From positions 1,488,001 through 1,552,000 of the forward strand of contig NZ_CP061170.1 in NCBI RefSeq assembly GCF_011751745.2: a stretch of 64,000 nucleotides of DNA, in the 5' to 3' direction. The stretch comes from Paramicrobacterium fandaimingii. Its GTDB lineage: Bacteria; Actinomycetota; Actinomycetes; Actinomycetales; Microbacteriaceae. Below, piece after piece: positions 26,425-35,782 of the stretch. A program made the position numbers and the translations under genes. Within the stretch, counting starts at the first letter, position 1; every line of letters starts with the position of its first letter. The notes below the pieces were generated by a model that ran no database searches, was not told where the DNA came from, and saw only the letters and a list, made by a program, of their open reading frames with translations.

Positions 26425-27135
26425 ATGTCGGAAAAGAAGCGCAGGGTACTGCTGAAGCTGTCTGGTGAAGCGTTCGGTGGAGGCCAGCTCGGAGTGAACC
26501 CCGACGTTGTCGGCAACATCGCCCGCGAGATTGCAGAGGCCGCCGGTGAAGTCGAGATTGCGATCGTCGTTGGAGGTGGCAACTTCTTTCGCGGAGCCGA
26601 GCTCTCAGAGCGAGGCATGGAACGCGGACGCGCCGACTACATGGGCATGCTCGGCACCGTCATGAATGCTCTTGCTCTGCAAGACTTCCTCGAGCAGGCG
26701 GGAGCAACGACGCGCGTTCAGTCTGCAATCGAGATGACCCAGGTGGCCGAGCCGTACATTCCCCGTCGCGCTGAGCGGCACCTCGAGAAGGGCCGAGTCG
26801 TTATTTTCGGCGCCGGGGCGGGCCTTCCCTACTTCTCGACCGATACCGTCTCGGCTCAGCGTGCCCTTGAGATCGGTGCCGATGTCGTGCTCGTTGCGAA
26901 GAACGGGGTCGATGGCGTCTACACGGCCGACCCGCGCATCGACCCAGATGCCACACTCATCGACAACATCACGTATCAGGAAGCACTGCAGCGGGGACTC
27001 AAGGTTGTCGATTCCACAGCGTTCAGCCTGTGCATGGACAACCACATGCCGATGCAGGTGTTCGGCATGGAGCCCTCGGGCAACGTCACGTCCACCCTGC
27101 GCGGCAGTGAACTGGGAACCTTCGTCAGCAACTAG
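26425..27135 (+). CDS. pyrH: Uridylate kinase
   Basis: Phosphorylates UMP to UDP for pyrimidine nucleotide supply. Amino-acid-kinase fold: [42 protein letters not shown], then [17 protein letters not shown] and [10 protein letters not shown]. Length 236 aa is typical of hexameric bacterial UMP kinases. TAGTTT at about 26385 could be its -10. Precedes frr in the conserved tsf-pyrH-frr-cdsA order. Confidence 0.97.
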   Translation: MSEKKRRVLLKLSGEAFGGGQLGVNPDVVGNIAREIAEAAGEVEIAIVVGGGNFFRGAELSERGMERGRADYMGMLGTVMNALALQDFLEQAGATTRVQSAIEMTQVAEPYIPRRAERHLEKGRVVIFGAGAGLPYFSTDTVSAQRALEIGADVVLVAKNGVDGVYTADPRIDPDATLIDNITYQEALQRGLKVVDSTAFSLCMDNHMPMQVFGMEPSGNVTSTLRGSELGTFVSN

Positions 27136-27170
27136 ACTGGATCAAGGCCTACGACGAGAAGGAGCGACGA

Positions 27171-27725
27171 GTGATCGCCGATGTATTGACCGAGACGTCA
27201 GCAAAGATGGACAAAGCCGTTGAAGTGGCCAAGGAAGACTTCGCGACCGTGCGGTCTGGACGAGCGAACCCGCAGCTCTTTCAGCGCATTCTCGTTGACT
27301 ATTACGGATCACCGACGCCGCTGGAACAGCTCGCTTCCGTCAACAACACCGATGCCCGTTCGATCGTCATCTCGCCCTACGACAAGACGGCGATGAAAGA
27401 CATCGAGCAGGCAATTCGAGACGCTCCGAACCTCGGTGTGAACCCGACAAACGACGGGACGATCATTCGAGTGACGATGCCGGAACTCACAGAGGAACGT
27501 CGCAAAGAATACGTCAAACTGGTGCGGGGCAAGGGCGAAGATGCACGGGTCGCCGTACGCAACGTCCGGCGCAAGGGGAAAGACGATCTCGATGCGCTGA
27601 AGGGCGACGTCGGAGATGACGAGGTTGCGCGCGGCGAGAAAGAGCTCGAGCAGATCACCAAGACGCACACCGATGCCATTGACGAAGCGCTCAAGCGCAA
27701 AGAGGCCGAGCTTCTCGAGGTGTGA
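27171..27725 (+). CDS. frr: Ribosome recycling factor
   Basis: With EF-G, splits post-termination ribosomes. [37 protein letters not shown] and the closing long helix are conserved. Start GTG at 27171 follows GAAGGAG at a good distance. Length 184 aa. Lies 35 nt after pyrH, likely co-transcribed. Confidence 0.98.
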   Translation: MIADVLTETSAKMDKAVEVAKEDFATVRSGRANPQLFQRILVDYYGSPTPLEQLASVNNTDARSIVISPYDKTAMKDIEQAIRDAPNLGVNPTNDGTIIRVTMPELTEERRKEYVKLVRGKGEDARVAVRNVRRKGKDDLDALKGDVGDDEVARGEKELEQITKTHTDAIDEALKRKEAELLEV

Positions 27726-27752
27726 CATCGGGGATCACAAGCGAGGAATTCA

Positions 27753-28733
27753 GTGAACGCTGATGAGGAGCACCCGGCGCGACGTGAGAGCGGCCGTCGT
27801 CGTCGATCGGACTTGCACGCGCAGCTGCGCGAAACGAGAGACGATCTCGAACGTCAGGTTCGTGACGGACGGGTGCGCTTTGACCAGGTGAATGAGCGGA
27901 TTGAGGCCCGAACGGGTCGAAATCTGATTCTCGCGATCCTGATCGGCGTCGTTCTCGGCGGCGGTCTCGTGGCGAGTCTCATCTTCGTGAAGGTCGTCTT
28001 CGCGGTCTTCGCGACGATTATCGTCGGTTTCACCGCCTTTGAGCTCGCGAAGGCCTTGCAGCGAACAGGGCGGGCCGTCGACCCGATCGCCGCTGTGATT
28101 TCAGCGGTGCTCATCATCGGAACCGCTTACTTCATCGATGCTCCCTCCCGCGGCATGGTTTTCGCTGGCGGCATCGTGTTCGTCATCGTCTATCGGCTCG
28201 TCGCGCAGATGGCGTCTGGGCAGGCGCGAAGTGTGAAGCAGACGGTGAGCGACCTGGCAACCGTTGCATTCATTCAGGTGTACGTTCCCTGGTTGGCGAG
28301 CTTCGCTGTCGTTCTCGTCGCGCAGGAGGGCGGGGAATGGTGGACGCTCGCCTTCATCGCGCTCGTCGTGATGGTTGACGTCGGCGCATATGTCGCAGGT
28401 CTGTCGTTCGGAAAGCACCCCATGGCCCCGAAGATCAGCCCGAAGAAGACGTGGGAGGGTTTTGCCGGCGCCGTCGTCTGCAGCATCCTCGCCGGCGTGC
28501 TGCTCGCGCTCTTCATGATCGGTCAGCCGTGGTGGGTCGGGGTGATTCTGGGGTTGCTCATTCTGGGCAGCGCGACGGTCGGAGACCTCGTCGAGTCGAT
28601 GATCAAGCGCGATATGGGCATCAAGGACATGAGCTCGTGGCTGCCGGGGCACGGCGGATTTCTCGACAGACTTGATTCGATACTGCCCTCGGCAGCCGTG
28701 ATGTTCGCTGTCTACACGGTGGCGGTGCAGTGA
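27753..28733 (+). CDS. cdsA: Phosphatidate cytidylyltransferase
   Basis: Makes CDP-diacylglycerol, precursor of PG, cardiolipin and PI-type lipids. A hydrophilic N-terminus of about 55 residues is followed by about eight membrane helices. The CDS signature lies near the C-terminus: SPKKTWEGFAGAV, then GDLVESMIKRDMGIKD and LPGHGGFLDRLDSI with the metal-binding aspartates. Length 326 aa. GTG start, 27 nt after frr. Its product feeds PgsA, encoded at the far end of this window. Confidence 0.95.
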   Translation: MNADEEHPARRESGRRRRSDLHAQLRETRDDLERQVRDGRVRFDQVNERIEARTGRNLILAILIGVVLGGGLVASLIFVKVVFAVFATIIVGFTAFELAKALQRTGRAVDPIAAVISAVLIIGTAYFIDAPSRGMVFAGGIVFVIVYRLVAQMASGQARSVKQTVSDLATVAFIQVYVPWLASFAVVLVAQEGGEWWTLAFIALVVMVDVGAYVAGLSFGKHPMAPKISPKKTWEGFAGAVVCSILAGVLLALFMIGQPWWVGVILGLLILGSATVGDLVESMIKRDMGIKDMSSWLPGHGGFLDRLDSILPSAAVMFAVYTVAVQ

Positions 28734-28769
28734 GGATGTTTTCAGCAGCTCGTGAGAGACAATAAAAAC

Positions 28770-29312
28770 GTGACATCACATTTTCCGTTGGTCAAGCACG
28801 GCAAGGGATACGCTGTCGCCGAAGTCGAAGCGTTCCTCGAGCGTGCCCGTGAGGCGTACAACGAGTCCGAGTCCGCGCAGATGACCGCCTCCGACTTACG
28901 TTCGGCGTCGTTCAGCATGAAACGCAAGGGATACTCGCCCGTGCACGTTGATGCCGCTCTCGAGCGCCTCGAGGATGCTTTTGCTCGGCGTGAGCGTGAG
29001 AATTCGTATGACGAGAAAGGGCGTGACCACTGGATCGAGGAGGCGACGACGACGGCTCAAGTCGTTCTCAACCGCCTCGCTCGACCGGACGGCGAACGAT
29101 TTCGCCGCGTGAATATTCTGACGCAGGGGTACCGACGCGACGACGTCGATTCATTCGCCCGAAAGATCGAGGACTATTTCACAGATGGCGCGCCGATCAG
29201 CATCGACCGGGTGCGCACCGTCGTTTTCGCGAGCGAGCGCGGCGGATACGACGAAGCGCAGGTTGACGCTGTGCTCGACACTGTTGTGAGCGTGATGCTG
29301 GCCGTTCGCTGA
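28770..29312 (+). CDS. DivIVA-domain repeat protein
   Basis: A 180-aa protein with three copies of a short DivIVA-like motif: HFPLVKHGKGYAVAEVEAFL near the start, RSASFSMKRKGYSPVHVDAAL, and the later RRVNILTQGYRRDDVDSFA and VVFASERGGYDEAQVDAVL units. Such modules anchor proteins at curved membrane or polar sites in actinobacteria. GTG 28770 is preferred over GTG 28752 because GACAAT lies 6 nt before it. It lacks the long C-terminal coiled coil of Wag31, so it is not the main polar growth protein. Confidence 0.8.
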   Translation: MTSHFPLVKHGKGYAVAEVEAFLERAREAYNESESAQMTASDLRSASFSMKRKGYSPVHVDAALERLEDAFARRERENSYDEKGRDHWIEEATTTAQVVLNRLARPDGERFRRVNILTQGYRRDDVDSFARKIEDYFTDGAPISIDRVRTVVFASERGGYDEAQVDAVLDTVVSVMLAVR

Positions 29313-29369
29313 CGGTCGGCGCGTGGCACTGGAATCCCGGCGCGCCTCTCGTGTAACATGACCGTTATC

Positions 29370-30056
29370 GTGGGAAAGCATGTTGCAAAAATCTCGGCCA
29401 CCGTTCATCCGGTCACGGCCAGGCGTCAACGACCCCGTACGCGGCGCGCCATTGCGCTCGGGTTCTTCTCGTTTCTCGCCGCCTTCGGATTCTTAGCTGT
29501 CAATATCGTTGACCCGTATTCCGGCGCAACCGCGTCACCGTACTTCCAAGTCGCCCAGACCGATCGCGCTGCCGATGCGCAATCGCTTGTCGTTGCCGGC
29601 TCGTACGAGACGGCAGTTGATCGCGACGGGTACGACGTCTACATCAAGCCGAAGCCCAAGCCCAAGCCGGACCCCGTTGAAGAGACGTCGACAGACAACG
29701 GTGGGTCATCTGGATCCTCTGGGTCCAGCGCTCCGCCCGCAGGAACACCCGACCCCGGCTCTGCCAAGGCGATTGCGCACGCAATGCTCGCCGACCGTGG
29801 TTGGGGCGATGATCAATACAACTGCCTCGTCTCCCTGTGGGACAGGGAATCCGGGTGGAACGTCTACGCCCACAACGGCTCCTCCGGCGCCTATGGCATT
29901 CCTCAGGCGCTTCCAGGCAGCAAGATGGCTTCGGCGGGAGCCGATTGGCAGACGAACCCGGCAACGCAGATTTCGTGGGGCCTTGGCTATATTTCAGGAC
30001 GGTACGGGTCGCCGTGCGGGGCATGGTCGCACTCGCAAGCGACGGGCTGGTACTGA
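29370..30056 (+). CDS. Membrane-anchored or secreted lytic transglycosylase-like protein
   Basis: A short basic N-terminus is followed by one hydrophobic segment (ALGFFSFLAAFGFLAV), a Lys-Pro and Ser/Gly-rich linker, and a C-terminal transglycosylase-SLT-like domain: CLVSLWDRESGWNVYAHNGSSGAYGIPQ with the catalytic Glu in DRESGW, then YISGRYGSPCGAWSH. It would cleave peptidoglycan glycan strands. TAACAT (29354-29359) looks like a -10 and overlaps an ATG at 29358, so that ATG is unlikely to be in the mRNA; the GTG at 29370, 10 nt downstream, is preferred (228 aa). Confidence 0.85.
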   Translation: MGKHVAKISATVHPVTARRQRPRTRRAIALGFFSFLAAFGFLAVNIVDPYSGATASPYFQVAQTDRAADAQSLVVAGSYETAVDRDGYDVYIKPKPKPKPDPVEETSTDNGGSSGSSGSSAPPAGTPDPGSAKAIAHAMLADRGWGDDQYNCLVSLWDRESGWNVYAHNGSSGAYGIPQALPGSKMASAGADWQTNPATQISWGLGYISGRYGSPCGAWSHSQATGWY

Positions 30057-30083
30057 CCTCACACGATCTCTGTGGAGTTGATG

Positions 30084-30380
30084 ATGCCGCGCAGCAATCG
30101 GCCGCGTCGACGACGCCCTGCCGTTCAGAACGATGACGATGACCTCAGTCACCTGCTCTCGGGCTGGAAACGGACGGAGATGCGTCGCGGTGTTGCCTGG
30201 AACGTTCAGCCGGTGTCCGCTGCCCGTGCGCTGAAGGAGTACAGCTGCCCTGGATGCGGCGGCGTCGTGGTGACGGGTGTCGCCCACCTTGTCGCCTGGC
30301 GCGCAGACGGTGTTCTCGGCGACTCCTCAGACCTCGATGCCCGGCGCCATTGGCACTCTCACTGCTGGAGAATTTCATGA
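30084..30380 (+). CDS. Small zinc-ribbon protein of unknown function
   Basis: A 98-aa protein with an Arg-rich N-terminus (MPRSNRPRRRRPA) and a metal-binding pair YSCPGCGG, with later His/Cys residues in RRHWHSHCW likely completing the site. Related actinobacterial proteins carry vague ATP/GTP-binding labels that the sequence does not support. The ATG at 30084 is chosen since GGAG lies 6 nt ahead; ATG 30081 is too close. Its stop overlaps the hydrolase ATG by 4 nt, so the two are translated together. Confidence 0.75.
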   Translation: MPRSNRPRRRRPAVQNDDDDLSHLLSGWKRTEMRRGVAWNVQPVSAARALKEYSCPGCGGVVVTGVAHLVAWRADGVLGDSSDLDARRHWHSHCWRIS

Positions 30381-31102
30381 CGACTGAGATCAAGGGCGCG
30401 ATCGTGCTGCCCGCAAACCGTGAGGACATCACGCTGCGCACCGAAGATGGTCTGAGCCTTGTCGGCGAACTCGCGACTCCCGCAACCGGCACACCGATTG
30501 CGACGCTCGTGACGCTGCATCCTCTGCCGACGGCGGGCGGGTTCATGGATTCGCACATTCTGAAGAAGGCCGCCGCTCGACTTCCGGCCATCGCCGATAT
30601 TGCCGTTCTGCGATTCAACACGCGCGGCACGACATCCCCCCGCGGAACGAGCGAGGGCCGCTTTGGCGACGGCATCGACGAAGAGGCCGACGTTGCGGCG
30701 GCAATGAAGTTCGTCGCCGACCGCGGCTTGCCGAACCCGTGGCTTCTCGGCTGGTCATTCGGCACAGAGCTCGCACTGAAGTACGGCCGCGCCCACCCGG
30801 TAACCGGGGCGATTCTGCTTTCTCCGCCATTGCATCGCACGACGGATGTCGAGTTGGGCGCCTGGGCCGGTGATTCGCGACAGCTCATCGCCGTCATTCC
30901 CGAGCTGGATGACTATCTGCGACCCGCTGAGGCGACAGAGCGCTTCTCGCTCGTTCCCGACGCGACTGTGGTGCCCGTTGAGAACGGCAGACACCTCTGG
31001 GTGGGGGAGAAGCAGACTCGTCGAGTGCTGACCGAGATTCTCTCCGTCGTCAACCCTGAGGCGCTTCCTCTCGCGCAGGAGTGGGATGGCCACCTCGGTT
31101 AA
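30377..31102 (+). CDS. Alpha/beta hydrolase
   Basis: A 241-aa soluble hydrolase fold. The nucleophile elbow is GWSFGTE near residue 124 (Gly-x-Ser-x-Gly), with LVTLHPLPTAGGFMDSH giving the oxyanion-side loop and NTRGTTSPRGTSEG a family-typical segment. The acid and His are likely in IAVIPELDDYLRP and ENGRHLW. Start ATG 30377 has CTGGAG 6 nt upstream and overlaps the preceding stop. Substrate unknown. The 3' end overlaps the convergent AI-2E gene by 4 nt. Confidence 0.88.
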   Translation: MTTEIKGAIVLPANREDITLRTEDGLSLVGELATPATGTPIATLVTLHPLPTAGGFMDSHILKKAAARLPAIADIAVLRFNTRGTTSPRGTSEGRFGDGIDEEADVAAAMKFVADRGLPNPWLLGWSFGTELALKYGRAHPVTGAILLSPPLHRTTDVELGAWAGDSRQLIAVIPELDDYLRPAEATERFSLVPDATVVPVENGRHLWVGEKQTRRVLTEILSVVNPEALPLAQEWDGHLG

Positions 31103-32151
31103 AGTTCGTTCTGCCGCGGAATTACCACTTGCTTGATGATCAGAAGGATCGCCGCGGCCGTCGGGATCGCCACGAGGGCTCCCAGCAGGCCGAGGAGCGA
31201 GCCCCCGGCAAGAGCGGCGATGACGACGACAGCGCCCGGCACCGAAACAGCGCGCCGCATGATGTTCGGGCTGATCACGTATGCCTCGATCTGCATGTAC
31301 ACGAGATAGTAGATGCCCGCGACGAGCGCGGTGAAGGGTGAGCCAAGCCCAGGAATCAAGCAGGCGAGCGTGATGATGATCGAGCCGGACAGCGTGCCGA
31401 CCAGCGGAATCATCGAGGCGACGAAAGCGATCACGGCGAGCACGGGCGGAAACGGTGCCTGGATAATCGACAGAAAAATAAACGACAGGATGCCGTTGCA
31501 GGCGGCGATGCTTGCCTGTCCGATCACATAGTGCCCGATCGAGTCCGTGATCTGCTCGCTCAGATCGGCAAACCGTTCCCGCTTCGACGCCGGGACGAGC
31601 AGGTACATGCCGCGGCGCATCGTGGGGAGCGACGCCGTGAAGTACAGGGTGAGAATCAAGATGATCAGCGCGCCGAAAAAGAACGAACCGATCGAGAGGG
31701 CGACATTGAGGATTCCGCTCGAGAGATTCGAGACGTTGCTCGCGTCGGTGAGCCAGCCTGCGGCGCTGTCGATGAGCTCGTCGAAGGGAACGAACGGAAA
31801 CTGCTGCTCGAGAAACTGCAGAAGCGTCAGATCGCCGATCTGACGCTGGATCTGCGGCACGAGAGCGACGAGTTTTCCCACTTGGTCCACGATGATCGGA
31901 ACGACCATCCAAATCACGCCGGTGAACAGCGCGAGTACGCACACCATCACCGTGATGAGCGCGGCCCAGCGCGGAAAGCTCTTCTTTTCGAGCCAGGTGA
32001 CGATCGGGTCGAGGCCGAGCGCGATGAAGAGTGCGGCCCCGATGTAAATGATGATCGTCGACAGCGACACGACCGAGTTGATGATCAGAAGGCCGATGCC
32101 GACGCCGAGGGTGCCAACGAGTCCGACCCGGAACGCGTTCTGGATTTTCAC
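31099..32151 (-). CDS. AI-2E family transporter (PF01594-type)
   Basis: About 350 aa with roughly eight membrane helices in the pattern of this permease family: two N-terminal pairs, a periplasmic helical segment (residues about 80-150), then four to five C-terminal helices. Family motifs include IIIYIGAALFIALGLDPIVTWLEKK and the Pro/Gly-rich PLVGTLSGSIIITLACL. Members export small molecules or ions, and some are Na+/H+ antiporters. GTG at 32151 is preferred because AAGGGGG is just upstream and a TAGGAT -10 box (32180-32185) lies beyond it; upstream ATGs would fall within or before the promoter. Confidence 0.85.
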   Translation of the reverse strand: MKIQNAFRVGLVGTLGVGIGLLIINSVVSLSTIIIYIGAALFIALGLDPIVTWLEKKSFPRWAALITVMVCVLALFTGVIWMVVPIIVDQVGKLVALVPQIQRQIGDLTLLQFLEQQFPFVPFDELIDSAAGWLTDASNVSNLSSGILNVALSIGSFFFGALIILILTLYFTASLPTMRRGMYLLVPASKRERFADLSEQITDSIGHYVIGQASIAACNGILSFIFLSIIQAPFPPVLAVIAFVASMIPLVGTLSGSIIITLACLIPGLGSPFTALVAGIYYLVYMQIEAYVISPNIMRRAVSVPGAVVVIAALAGGSLLGLLGALVAIPTAAAILLIIKQVVIPRQNEL

Positions 32152-32179
32152 TCGAGCCCCCTTGAAATGCGTGCCCCTC

Positions 32180-32185
32180 ATCCTA
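32180..32185 (-). promoter_or_regulatory. -10 box of the AI-2E transporter gene
   Basis: TAGGAT on the minus strand, about 28 nt before the GTG at 32151, leaving room for the AAGGGGG ribosome-binding site. Confidence 0.45.
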
Positions 32186-32347
32186 AACGCCCACGGCATT
32201 CGCCACCGGCACATCCGGGGCCGAGTCGCCGAGCGGGTTTTCAGGCAAATGGGCTAATCTGTAGCGTCTGTATTCGTCACCGCCGTTGCTCTCGACCCGA
32301 GATTCGGATGCTGCGCCTCAATCGCGGTGATGCTGGAGGAGAAACTC

Positions 32348-34207
32348 GTGCGATTCGTCTTGGCTATAGCCGCGTTTGTCGTGGCGGCTGCCATGATCGT
32401 CCTCGGAATCGCCCAGCGGACGATCTTTCTTCCGCCGGCAGCGGTTTCGTATGAGGTCAGCACCGACGATGATCTGGCGTTCACCGTCATCGACGGCGAG
32501 ACCATGACGGCTTTGCCAGGCAAGCAGTCCGTGACAGCGACCGGGTCCGACACCGTCTTCGTCGCGTACGCGCGCACGGGAGACATTACGGCATGGCTGG
32601 GTGACGAGCCCTACAACACGATCTCCTTCAACGACGACAAGACAGAACTCGTCTCGAAGAAGCACGAGGCGAAGCCGGCAGAACCCGATCCTGACCAGAC
32701 CGAGACTCCGGCCCCCGACGCAACCGAGACTCCTGACCCCGAGGCGACCGACGATGCAGCCGCCTCGGAGACAGAAGCGGACGACGAGAGGACCGCCCCA
32801 AATCCCGCCGGATCTGACCTCTGGCTGATGGAGAACATCGAGGAGGATGCTGTTATCGCTCCGATGAACATTCCGAAAGGCGTGAGCGTTCTCGTCGCGT
32901 CCGACGGCGCGCACGCTGCTCCGTCTCAGCTCAAACTCACCTGGCCGAGCGATAACTCGACGCCCTGGGCCGGCCCGCTGATCGTCGGCGGAATCATCAT
33001 GATCATCGTCGGCCTCATCCTCTATCTCTTAGGGATCAACCATCTGCGCCGGTCGCGAGGGCCGCGCAGAAAGGGAATCGACGATGGGCGCAAGAAGGGC
33101 CTCCTCGGCCGAGGACCGCGCCCGCGAGCCCTCACCGGTTCACAGAAGTCGGGTCGAGGGCGGTTGCGCATGGTTGCGGTGCCCCTCGTTTTGGTTGGCG
33201 CCATCAGTCTCAGTGGGTGTTCACAGGCCTTCTGGCCCGACTTCACGCCCGATCCGCGCCTCCAGACAACGGCGACGCCGACACCAACCGCCGACGGTGA
33301 AGAACTGCCCGAACCAGCGGTATCCGTGCCGCAGCTCGAGCGCATCATGGCCCAGGTCTCTTCCGTTGCCACCGAGGCTGACAGCGCACGCGACTCAGAT
33401 CTTGCCGCGACCCGCTTTGCCGGAGCAGCGCTCACGGAGCGACAGACAAACTACGACATCAGAGAGAAGATCTCTGACTACGCGGCGCCCGAGCCGATTC
33501 CCGCATCGCCCCTGACGATCAGCCTCCCGAAAGCGACAGATACCTGGCCGCGAACCGTGATCACCATGGTGAAGGACGAAGATCCAACTGTTGCTCCGAC
33601 GTCGGTTGTGCTCGAGCAGAAGACACCGCGTGACAACTACAAGGTCGTCTATACGCAACGCCTCGAACCGGACGCCGTTGTGCCCCAGCTCGCACCGGCG
33701 AGCGTTGGCGCTGCCGGCATCCCCGCGGATTCCGCGTGGCTGACAATGCCTCCCGGTGAGTTGGCGTCCGCCTACGCGGATGTCGTGGCGAAGGGCGATG
33801 AGAGCGAATTTGCTTCGAAATTCGATGTGAGCAACGACACGCTCATTGACGCGATCGCCTCCGATCGAGACACGAAGAAGTCGGAGCTGCCCGATACCGC
33901 AACCATCTCGTTCGCGACGAAGGCCGGTGACTCCGCGCCCGTGTCGCTCGCGACGCTGAACTCGGGGGCGATTGTTTCGGTCAGCATGCTCGAGGTCGAA
34001 ACGGTGAAGCCGAAGCAAGAGGGTGCGCTCATCAAGATCAAGGGAACGACGATGGCCGCTCTTGCAGGACTCGATGAGACTGCAAAAGGCATCGAATCGA
34101 CGTATTCTGATCAATTGCTGTTCTATGTTCCGCCCGCTGACTCCGAAGGCAAGATCACACTTCTCGGCTTCAGTCAGGGGCTTCTGAGTGCCACGGAGTT
34201 GAAATGA
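32348..34207 (+). CDS. Composite membrane protein with internal lipoprotein-like segment, unknown function
   Basis: A 619-aa protein. Order: membrane helix 1 (residues 1-23), extracytoplasmic region with an acidic Asp/Glu/Pro/Thr stretch at about 109-156, helix 2 (207-230), a strongly basic cytoplasmic loop (231-274), then VPLVLVGAISLSGC with Cys291, a perfect lipobox preceded by an arginine-rich n-region, then an extracytoplasmic domain to the end. GTG 32348 is chosen since GGAGGA lies 7 nt before. An in-frame ATG at 33170 with GAGGG 9 nt upstream could start a separate lipoprotein. It overlaps the thioredoxin-TPR gene by 4 nt. No enzymatic motif seen. Confidence 0.75.
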   Translation: MRFVLAIAAFVVAAAMIVLGIAQRTIFLPPAAVSYEVSTDDDLAFTVIDGETMTALPGKQSVTATGSDTVFVAYARTGDITAWLGDEPYNTISFNDDKTELVSKKHEAKPAEPDPDQTETPAPDATETPDPEATDDAAASETEADDERTAPNPAGSDLWLMENIEEDAVIAPMNIPKGVSVLVASDGAHAAPSQLKLTWPSDNSTPWAGPLIVGGIIMIIVGLILYLLGINHLRRSRGPRRKGIDDGRKKGLLGRGPRPRALTGSQKSGRGRLRMVAVPLVLVGAISLSGCSQAFWPDFTPDPRLQTTATPTPTADGEELPEPAVSVPQLERIMAQVSSVATEADSARDSDLAATRFAGAALTERQTNYDIREKISDYAAPEPIPASPLTISLPKATDTWPRTVITMVKDEDPTVAPTSVVLEQKTPRDNYKVVYTQRLEPDAVVPQLAPASVGAAGIPADSAWLTMPPGELASAYADVVAKGDESEFASKFDVSNDTLIDAIASDRDTKKSELPDTATISFATKAGDSAPVSLATLNSGAIVSVSMLEVETVKPKQEGALIKIKGTTMAALAGLDETAKGIESTYSDQLLFYVPPADSEGKITLLGFSQGLLSATELK

Positions 34208-35172
34208 GTGAAATGCCTTTTGACGGAGCATCCATACGCGGTGCTGTCGACCTGTCGAGCCTTGTCAACAGAGACGCCCCGACCACGCAGCAGCCTGCGC
34301 CGGGTCAGGCTCAGCCTTCCCAGGCGAACAACGGTCCGATCGTCGTCGACAGCCTCGTGCTCGACGCGACAGACCAGACAGTCGAGAAGTTCGTCGAGCT
34401 CTCGATGCAGGTTCCGGTGCTCGTCGACCTCTGGGCCGAGTGGTGCGGCCCGTGCAAGCAGCTCACGCCCATTCTCGAGAAGGTCGTTGCCGAGTACGCG
34501 GGCAAGATTCTGCTGATGAAGGTTGATGTCGACACAAACCCCCAGCTTGCGCAGGTTTTTCAGGCGCAGTCGATCCCAACGGTCGGAGTGCTGCTCGGCG
34601 GACGCCCGATGCAGGTTTTTCAGGGGGCCGTTCCCGAAGCACAGGTGCGTGAGGTGCTGGAGCAGGTGCTGCAGATCGCCGCGCAGAACGGTGTCACCGG
34701 CACGGCAACAGTGTCTGAGGACACGACAGATGCCGAAGAGAAGGAGCCGGAGCCCGAGCCGCTTCCCCCTCTGCACCAGGAAGCCCTTGACGCGATCGAA
34801 CGCGGAGACTTCGCCGTTGCTGTCGCCGCGTACGACAAGGCAATCGCGCAGAACCCGAAGGACGACGAGGCAAAAGCCGGGAGAGCACAGGTTCGCCTGC
34901 TTGTTCGCGTGAACGGGACGTCGCTCGACGAGGCGCGCAGCGCCGCGGCATCCTCTCCTCTCGATGTCGCCGCGCAGATGGCCGTCGCGGACCTCGACGT
35001 TTCGGGCGGCCACGTCGACGATGCATTTGACCGGCTTCTCACGCTCTTCCCTGACCTTGACGATGATGGCAAGTCGACGGTGCGCGAGAGGCTCTTGGAG
35101 CTGTTCGAGATCGTCGGGGCCGACCCGCGCGTCACCAAGGCTCGCGCTCGACTGGCCGGTCTGCTGTTCTGA
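34204..35172 (+). CDS. Thioredoxin-TPR co-chaperone (YbbN/CnoX-like)
   Basis: A 322-aa protein: disordered N-terminus (about 45 residues, Pro/Gln-rich), thioredoxin domain with LVDLWAEWCGPCKQLTPIL (CGPC near residue 80) and QSIPTVGVLLGG, then an acidic linker and helical TPR-like repeats from about 195 on (HQEALDAIERGDFAVAVAAYDKAI). E. coli CnoX protects oxidised clients and hands them to GroEL. Here the CGPC pair is intact, so redox activity is possible. Start overlaps the upstream gene by ATGA. Confidence 0.9.
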   Translation: MSEMPFDGASIRGAVDLSSLVNRDAPTTQQPAPGQAQPSQANNGPIVVDSLVLDATDQTVEKFVELSMQVPVLVDLWAEWCGPCKQLTPILEKVVAEYAGKILLMKVDVDTNPQLAQVFQAQSIPTVGVLLGGRPMQVFQGAVPEAQVREVLEQVLQIAAQNGVTGTATVSEDTTDAEEKEPEPEPLPPLHQEALDAIERGDFAVAVAAYDKAIAQNPKDDEAKAGRAQVRLLVRVNGTSLDEARSAAASSPLDVAAQMAVADLDVSGGHVDDAFDRLLTLFPDLDDDGKSTVRERLLELFEIVGADPRVTKARARLAGLLF

Positions 35173-35175
35173 GCA

Positions 35176-35673
35176 TCAGCTCGAGGTGAGCTGTGCCGCC
35201 TTTCCGCGTGTGAGCGCGAGGAGGGCAGCCGGGTCGATCTCAATATCGAGGCCGCGGCGCCCTCCCGAGACAAACACGGTGGGGTGCTCGAGACAGGACT
35301 CGTCGATGACCGTCGGCAGAGGGCTCTTCTGGCCGAGCGGGCTGATCCCGCCCACGACGTAGCCCGTTTTTCGCTGTGCGACCGCCGGATCGGCGAGCCG
35401 TACTCGCTTGACACCGAGGGCTGAGGCAACAGCGGAGAGCTGCATGCGGGAGTTCACGGGAATGACGGCAACTGCGAGTTGGCCGCCTGCATCAACGACG
35501 AGGGTCTTGAAGATGCGCTCGGCCGCGACATCGAGCTTTCTCGCCGCCTCTGCACCAAAATCGGTCACGGTGGAATCGTGCTCGTATCTGTGCAGAGTGA
35601 ACGGCACGTCGCTCGCCGTGAGCGAAGCTGTTGCCGGGGTTCCGCCCGTTCCCGACGCATTCGATTTCGCCAT
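35176..35673 (-). CDS. ybaK: Cys-tRNA(Pro)/Cys-tRNA(Cys) deacylase YbaK
   Basis: An editing enzyme that hydrolyses mischarged Cys-tRNA(Pro). Conserved blocks: ERIFKTLVVDAGGQLAVAVIPV with the catalytic Lys, RKTGYVVGGISPLGQK and DIEIDPAALLALTRG. Length 165 aa. A GGAGGGG ribosome-binding site precedes its ATG. Convergent with the thioredoxin-TPR gene (3 nt apart) and divergent from the cysteine desulfurase gene. Confidence 0.94.
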   Translation of the reverse strand: MAKSNASGTGGTPATASLTASDVPFTLHRYEHDSTVTDFGAEAARKLDVAAERIFKTLVVDAGGQLAVAVIPVNSRMQLSAVASALGVKRVRLADPAVAQRKTGYVVGGISPLGQKSPLPTVIDESCLEHPTVFVSGGRRGLDIEIDPAALLALTRGKAAQLTSS

Positions 35674-35782
35674 GACCCCTCCGATCGATCTCGCGACGCC
35701 GAGTTCCGAGACCCCGCGTGACGGATCTAGAGTAGTGAATGCAACGCGATTCTGCGTTGAGCCGACCGGTGAAAGGCGACAC

